Below, piece after piece: positions 60,055-64,000 of a DNA stretch of 64,000 nt (position 1 is the stretch's first letter; each line of letters starts with the position of its first letter). The position numbers were made by a program, and so were the translations under genes. This stretch comes from Chromatiaceae bacterium (GTDB lineage: Bacteria > Pseudomonadota > Gammaproteobacteria > Chromatiales > Chromatiaceae), in NCBI GenBank assembly GCA_024235315.1, contig JACKMP010000001.1, positions 62,001 through 126,000 of the forward strand. The letters run 5' to 3'. The notes below the pieces were generated by a model. That model searched no databases. It saw only the letters and a program-made list of their open reading frames with translations, and was not told the origin of the DNA.

Positions 60055-61524
60055 TCACCGTGCCGTATTTTTCTTGATATCTTCGCGCGCACGCAACCCG
60101 GCCTCGCGCGCCTCGACGGTCAAGCGATAGGAAACATAGTACTTGTAGATGTTGCGGACATAGGTGACCGGCTCCAGGCCGATCTTCTCTGCGGTAACCA
60201 TCTCGACATTGTTGAACCACTTGTCCGGATCGAGCCCGCGTTGCGCGGCAAGCTTGCGCATTTTCGAGATATTTCCCGGACCGGCGTTATAGCTGGCGAA
60301 TGCAAAGAGGGTACGGTCATTTTCGCTGAAATGCGCATCCTGGAAATACCTGGTCATCAGTCTGTCCATGTACTTCGCGCCTGCATGTATGTTCGGTTCA
60401 GCCTGGTGGATATCCCCCACCGCCAGCTCTTTGCCGGTCGCCGGCATTATCTGCATGATTCCGACCGCGCCAACGTGACTGCGGGCATTCTGGTCGATGC
60501 GGGATTCCTGGAATCCCTGTGCCGCCAACATCAGCGGGTCGAAGCCGTACTGCTCTCCGCGTTCCCTGAAGATAGCGATGGTGTCTTCGAATCGCTGCCA
60601 TTCCTTGGCGCCCGTCGGATCCTTGATCTGGCGGACGCGATTCATCATCTGTTTGAGCCGGTACGCGGTAACGCCCTGCTTTTTCAGGTGGCGTTTGTGG
60701 AAGTCCTGGACTTCCGCGCTCAGCTCCGTACTGCCCTTGCGAAATGCCCAACCGATCTTTCCACCTTCACGCAGCACGATCTCATCGTGCACCTTGATCT
60801 TCGGCAGGACCTGCCCCCACATCGCCGCCTTCCAGTCGTCCACCACGATTGCCTGCAACAGTCCGGTGTTCAACATCTCCATCATGTCCTCATCTTCGAG
60901 CGCATCCGGCACCAGCACGATGTTCACCGCAGGCTTGCCAGCTTCGACGAGGCGCGCATTCAGCGCCACAAGGCTGTCGTAATAGCTTGCCGCACGGCGC
61001 ACATGCACCGTCTTTCCCGAAAGGTCATCGGTGACTGCAATCTGCGGCGACGCCGGCCCCGTGACGAGCACCTCACGCACCGTAACACCGTCGTCCGGGG
61101 CGAAAAAATCCACAGTCGCCCGACGTTCGGTGGTCGCCGTGAGATTCCCTGCCGCAATGTCGCCTTTCCCCTCGACGAGGCCAGACAGCAGCCTGTCACG
61201 CGTGGTAGGGATCAAGACAACGGTAATTGGCCGCTTGCCGAGGTCTTTCCTGTACTTGTTGTTGATGAAGGTCTCGAAATCGCGAATCGTTTCGGCACTC
61301 AGGCCGCGCTCGCGACCGCGGTCGTTGAAATATAGGCTGCGACTGAACGGTACCAGCGCACGAATCACACGTCGTTCCTTCATGCCGCTGAAATCGCCGG
61401 TCCAGGGCTTCATTTCGAGCGACAGCGCCCGCTGATCGGCGGCATCATCCGCACCGGCGACGCCGGCCCACAAGCCTCCCACCAGCATCGAGGAAACAAG
61501 AATCAGGAAACCGCTTTTGAACAC
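60055..61524 (-). CDS. mltF: Membrane-bound lytic murein transglycosylase F
   Basis: A 489-residue envelope enzyme that cleaves peptidoglycan glycan strands. A signal sequence leads into a solute-binding-like domain (about residues 45-270). The SLT domain (about 300-450) has the catalytic Glu in QESRIDQNARSHVGAVGIMQ, then IMPATG and FASYNAGPGNI. I chose GTG at 61524, with GGAGG five bases upstream; a TTG at 61536 is weaker. The N-terminal MltF domain regulates the lytic domain in relatives. The gene sits 176 bp upstream of the MscS gene. Confidence 0.92.
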   Translation of the reverse strand: MFKSGFLILVSSMLVGGLWAGVAGADDAADQRALSLEMKPWTGDFSGMKERRVIRALVPFSRSLYFNDRGRERGLSAETIRDFETFINNKYRKDLGKRPITVVLIPTTRDRLLSGLVEGKGDIAAGNLTATTERRATVDFFAPDDGVTVREVLVTGPASPQIAVTDDLSGKTVHVRRAASYYDSLVALNARLVEAGKPAVNIVLVPDALEDEDMMEMLNTGLLQAIVVDDWKAAMWGQVLPKIKVHDEIVLREGGKIGWAFRKGSTELSAEVQDFHKRHLKKQGVTAYRLKQMMNRVRQIKDPTGAKEWQRFEDTIAIFRERGEQYGFDPLMLAAQGFQESRIDQNARSHVGAVGIMQIMPATGKELAVGDIHQAEPNIHAGAKYMDRLMTRYFQDAHFSENDRTLFAFASYNAGPGNISKMRKLAAQRGLDPDKWFNNVEMVTAEKIGLEPVTYVRNIYKYYVSYRLTVEAREAGLRAREDIKKNTAR

Positions 61525-61623
61525 ATCAACCTCCAATCACTGACACCGGGACATCCCGGTCCTTCCGAGTCTGCAAGGTTGCGATAGTCAGATGACCGCG
61601 CCTGTCGGATACCGGCCGGGCGG

Positions 61624-63009
61624 TCAGTTCGGGGACGTCACCACGCGGTTTCGCCCCTGCGCCTTGGCACTGTACAACGCCTCGTCCGCGCGCTTCAGGC
61701 AGGCATCCAGATCTTCTCCGTGACGATACTGCGCCACCCCGAAACTGCCGGTGACGGTGAGCCGTTGCGCCGCCAGGTCGATCGTCGCCGCTGCAAGCCG
61801 ACTGCAAAGTCGCTCGGCAAGACTGGTAGCCGCAGCGATTGCAGTCTGCGGCAGGAGCAACAGGAATTCCTCACCGCCCCATCGGGCCAGTTCGTCGGTC
61901 TCACGCAGGCCAAGGCGCATCTCCTCGACGATCCGCAGCAACACCTGATCGCCTGCGTCGTGGCCGTGGCGGTCATTGACCTGCTTGAAGTGATCGATGT
62001 CCATCAGAATGACGCAGAATTCCTCGGCAGACCTGCCGGCGATCTGCTCCAGCCGTCGCGTCATGGCCCGACGGTTCAGCACCCCGGTCAGATAGTCGGT
62101 GCGCGAGGCCGCTTCGAGGCGCTGTTCCACCCGCCGCCGCTCTGCGATTTCCTCCAGCAGGCTGTCGTTGGCGCGCACCAGCTCGACCGTGCGGTCGTCA
62201 ACCCGCTTTTCCAGTTCATCCCGCGCATGTTGAAGCGATTGCTGGTTGGCGGTCAGTTGGGTTGCCATGAAATCGAACGACATCGACAGCTGGTCTAATT
62301 CGTCGCCGGCAGCCTCGGGGATGGCCGTCGCATCAATCGGGGTCACCGCCGTGAAACGCTGCGACAGGTTGCGGATGCGCCGGGTGAAACTGCGCGACAG
62401 CAGACTGCTGAAAATCGCGGCGAGCAGCAGGGAGAACGCCAGGGACAACAGACCTGCCAGCCGGATCTGCTCGAACTTGTCCTGCACCCTGTCCGCATAC
62501 ATATCGATGCCGACAAGGTACTGTCCGACACCCGACTTCAACGGCGAATACCCGGACAGGAAATAGCCCCAACGATCACCGGTTATCACCTCGTCGACCG
62601 ACGGTCGAACGAAACCCTCCATCATTGCCGGGATGCGGTGCGGGTATTCCTCACCGGCCACCGCGGGCCGGTCGGCATCCGAATCGAGCACGAAGCTGAC
62701 GCGTTCACCTTCCTTGCGCATCACATAGATGAAAGCGATATCCGGGTTGGCGTTGGCGAATGCGCGCAGGCTTTCGATGTACTGCCTGTACACCGGCGTG
62801 GCCATATCCCCGACACCCCGAATCTGGTCCAGATCCCTGACATCGAGTCCCTGGCTGATCAACGCTGCGCTGTTCTGCAGCCGTGACCGCAGCGCCTGCA
62901 TCAGATTATCGATGGCGCTGAAATAGAAATAGCTTCCGACACTACCGGAGACCAGCACAATGGCCGCGAAATGGCTGAGGAAGAGCTTGCTGAAAATCGA
63001 CAGACGCAT
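61624..63009 (-). CDS. Membrane-bound diguanylate cyclase (GGDEF)
   Basis: A 461-residue inner-membrane enzyme that makes c-di-GMP. TM1 at about residues 13-32 and TM2 at about 195-217 enclose a periplasmic sensor of about 160 residues. A HAMP-like linker and coiled coil precede the GGDEF domain (about 300-455). The active site is WGGEEF, and an intact inhibitory RxxD site (RETD) lies exactly five residues before it, so product feedback is expected. ATG at 63009 was chosen because it starts MRLSIFSKLFLSH just before TM1. The gene is 99 bp downstream of nothing else on its strand and divergent from the DsrC-like gene. Confidence 0.93.
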   Translation of the reverse strand: MRLSIFSKLFLSHFAAIVLVSGSVGSYFYFSAIDNLMQALRSRLQNSAALISQGLDVRDLDQIRGVGDMATPVYRQYIESLRAFANANPDIAFIYVMRKEGERVSFVLDSDADRPAVAGEEYPHRIPAMMEGFVRPSVDEVITGDRWGYFLSGYSPLKSGVGQYLVGIDMYADRVQDKFEQIRLAGLLSLAFSLLLAAIFSSLLSRSFTRRIRNLSQRFTAVTPIDATAIPEAAGDELDQLSMSFDFMATQLTANQQSLQHARDELEKRVDDRTVELVRANDSLLEEIAERRRVEQRLEAASRTDYLTGVLNRRAMTRRLEQIAGRSAEEFCVILMDIDHFKQVNDRHGHDAGDQVLLRIVEEMRLGLRETDELARWGGEEFLLLLPQTAIAAATSLAERLCSRLAAATIDLAAQRLTVTGSFGVAQYRHGEDLDACLKRADEALYSAKAQGRNRVVTSPN

Positions 63010-63188
63010 AAGAAGCGAAGCATAACGGAGCGCCGGCACGGCTGCCAAAGAGTACTTTCTTCGAATCCCCGGCCCCGCAAGAACTTGATATCGATATCCC
63101 TGATGCCAAACAGCGAAAATTATCGTTTTACCGGAACCCTCCGGCCTGCCTATCTTGTCCGTCCGGAAGACTGACTGGAGAGGTTTCA

Positions 63189-63521
63189 ATGCTGGCAGCT
63201 GACCAATTGCGCCGTGACAGTGACGGTTATCTGTTCGATCCGGAGCAGTGGAGCGATGCCGTTGCCGAATCGATGGCACGCGAGACGGACCTGGACCTGA
63301 CCGACGAGCACTGGGGCATCCTGCGTTTCATGCGGCACCATCTGGCGAGCGAGGGGGTCGCACCCGACGTGCGTCACGTCGTGGATTTCCTGGTGACGCA
63401 AGGCAGGTTCGATAAGAAGCATGCCAAAGAACAGCTCTTCAAGCTGTTCCCGTACGGTTATATGCAGCAGGCATGCAAGATCGCGGGATTTCAGCGACCA
63501 CGCGCCTGGAGCACCGGCTGA
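63189..63521 (+). CDS. TusE/DsrC/DsvC family sulfur relay-like protein
   Basis: A 110-residue cytoplasmic protein of the DsrC family. The fold markers LTDEHWGILRFMRHHL and LFPYGYMQQACKIAGF are clear. The C-terminus ends RPRAWSTG. The only cysteine in the tail lies 14 residues from the end, matching the second DsrC cysteine position, while the penultimate Cys of DsrC and TusE is absent. So it probably cannot carry a persulfide or trisulfide as classical DsrC does, and may be a regulatory or RspA-type member. It is divergent from the diguanylate cyclase gene; the start at 63189 is preceded by a GGAGAGG stretch. Confidence 0.9.
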   Translation: MLAADQLRRDSDGYLFDPEQWSDAVAESMARETDLDLTDEHWGILRFMRHHLASEGVAPDVRHVVDFLVTQGRFDKKHAKEQLFKLFPYGYMQQACKIAGFQRPRAWSTG

Positions 63522-63557
63522 TGTAGCCGGCAGACCGACTGTCCCTCCGCAGGCGCG

Positions 63558-63899
63558 TCAGGTATCCAACAGCTCGATCCGGGCATCCCCGGTAGCAGGA
63601 TCGATGGTCAACTGGAGTACACAGTATTCCTGATGGGATTCGACCGGCGTGGGATCGCTGGCACAGCAGGAGCCCGCATCGACACCGGCAAAGAAAAGCC
63701 CGGCACGCACCACAATGGCGCCTTCGCGCTCGTCGACACCGTTGATGATCACCGTCGGCGGCTGGTCGAGCACATAGTTGCCATAGCGCAACGCCCGTTG
63801 CAACGGTAATTCGGCGGTGTCCATGCTGGCGATCTCCGCCGCCAGTTCATCGCGAAAACCCGGCATCCCCCAGGCGCGGACCGCCCGTGTCAGTCTCAT
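63558..63899 (-). CDS. Conserved hypothetical protein
   Basis: A 113-residue soluble protein. The sequence looks genuinely coding (LQRALRYGNYVLDQPPTVII, VVRAGLFFAGVDAGSCC), with a Cys-Cys pair near residue 80 and acidic residues at the C-terminus. I do not recognise a named family. ATG at 63899 is used; an in-frame ATG at 63926 overlaps the upstream SHOCT gene's stop by only a few bases and is less supported. It is probably co-transcribed with the SHOCT gene. Confidence 0.6.
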   Translation of the reverse strand: MRLTRAVRAWGMPGFRDELAAEIASMDTAELPLQRALRYGNYVLDQPPTVIINGVDEREGAIVVRAGLFFAGVDAGSCCASDPTPVESHQEYCVLQLTIDPATGDARIELLDT

Positions 63900-63926
63900 G
63901 ATCTGCCCCCGTTGTCCGCCAGGCAT

Positions 63927-64000
63927 TCAGCGGCCCAGCAGTTTTCGCTTGCGTTGAAACTCTTCTTCATCAATCTCGCCACGGGCAAAACGTTCCTGCA
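63927..64000 (-). CDS. C-terminal fragment of a SHOCT-domain protein (cut by window edge)
   Basis: The last 23 residues read QERFARGEIDEEEFQRKRKL and end LGR, which is a SHOCT (short C-terminal) domain. Only the end of the gene is in the window. SHOCT proteins often have a membrane segment before this motif. The rest of the gene lies to the right. Confidence 0.75.
   Translation of the reverse strand, partial: QERFARGEIDEEEFQRKRKLLGR

Noticed and set aside
1..64000. CRISPR arrays, tRNA or rRNA genes, insertion sequences, prophage
   Set aside because: I saw no direct repeat-spacer pattern, no tRNA cloverleaf or rRNA-like conserved sequence, and no transposase or phage gene. A covariance-model search would be decisive for tRNA and small RNA.

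Overview
The window is a 64 kb, GC-rich, almost fully coding chromosomal segment of a gammaproteobacterium. The ffs/dnaX arrangement, ygiC-, UspE- and NhaR-type genes, an H-NOX cassette, a group 3b [NiFe]-hydrogenase, several diheme c-type cytochromes and a DsrC/TusE homologue suggest a metabolically versatile, probably aquatic or marine sulfur-cycle lineage (Chromatiales-like). That placement is inference from gene content. I saw no tRNA, rRNA operon, CRISPR array, insertion sequence or prophage.

Layout. 1-3.5 kb: 5' part of dnaX, the 4.5S SRP RNA, a ygiB/ygiC-like lipoprotein and ATP-grasp pair, and a convergent LEA-type lipoprotein whose frame runs 312 bp into ygiC. 3.7-9.5 kb: hydBGDA group 3b hydrogenase plus maturation protease, then a diheme cytochrome c fused to a DUF302 domain. 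9.6-17.1 kb: a conserved hypothetical, a methyltransferase, and a cassette of DUF1537 sugar-acid kinase and transketolase-like ThDP enzyme, divergent from an IclR regulator and a DASS anion transporter. 17.1-27.8 kb (minus strand): a GNAT-nitrilase fusion downstream of a long operon running small ORF, mnhE, F, G, B, C, D, two further antiporter-like subunits, uspE and an NhaR-type LysR gene. 28-29.4 kb: a hibernation-factor-like protein with a release-factor-like (baeRF) protein. 29.9-35.9 kb: H-NOX sensor, hybrid histidine kinase, REC-SpoIIE phosphatase and REC-HD-GYP phosphodiesterase, all nearly overlapping. 35.9-39.2 kb: CorA transporter, MarC, HugZ-like protein and diheme cytochrome. 39.2-46.5 kb: two chemoreceptors, each with a periplasmic c-type heme motif and each preceded by a near-consensus sigma-28 promoter, flanking a YbaK deacylase and an unusual pyruvate kinase. 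46.7-58 kb: amino-acid/keto-acid catabolism, with a class III transaminase and beta-keto acid cleavage enzyme convergent with gabD, gabT, TAXI-TRAP transporter, usp and acetoacetyl-CoA synthetase. 58-64 kb: MscS channel, MltF, diguanylate cyclase, DsrC-like protein, a hypothetical and the end of a SHOCT protein.

How the genes may work together. The hydrogenase should couple H2 and NAD(P)H in the cytoplasm. The Mrp/Mbh-like operon should exchange Na+ and H+ and carries its own likely Na+-responsive regulator. The H-NOX module should convert NO or O2 into c-di-GMP turnover and phosphatase output, and a separate diguanylate cyclase lies near the right edge. The heme chemoreceptors probably link redox or gas sensing to flagellar motility. 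The transaminase, BKACE and acetoacetyl-CoA synthetase form a logical route from a beta-amino acid to acyl-CoA plus acetoacetyl-CoA. The least explained parts are the HPF-like/baeRF pair, the DUF1537/transketolase-like cassette and the extended antiporter operon.
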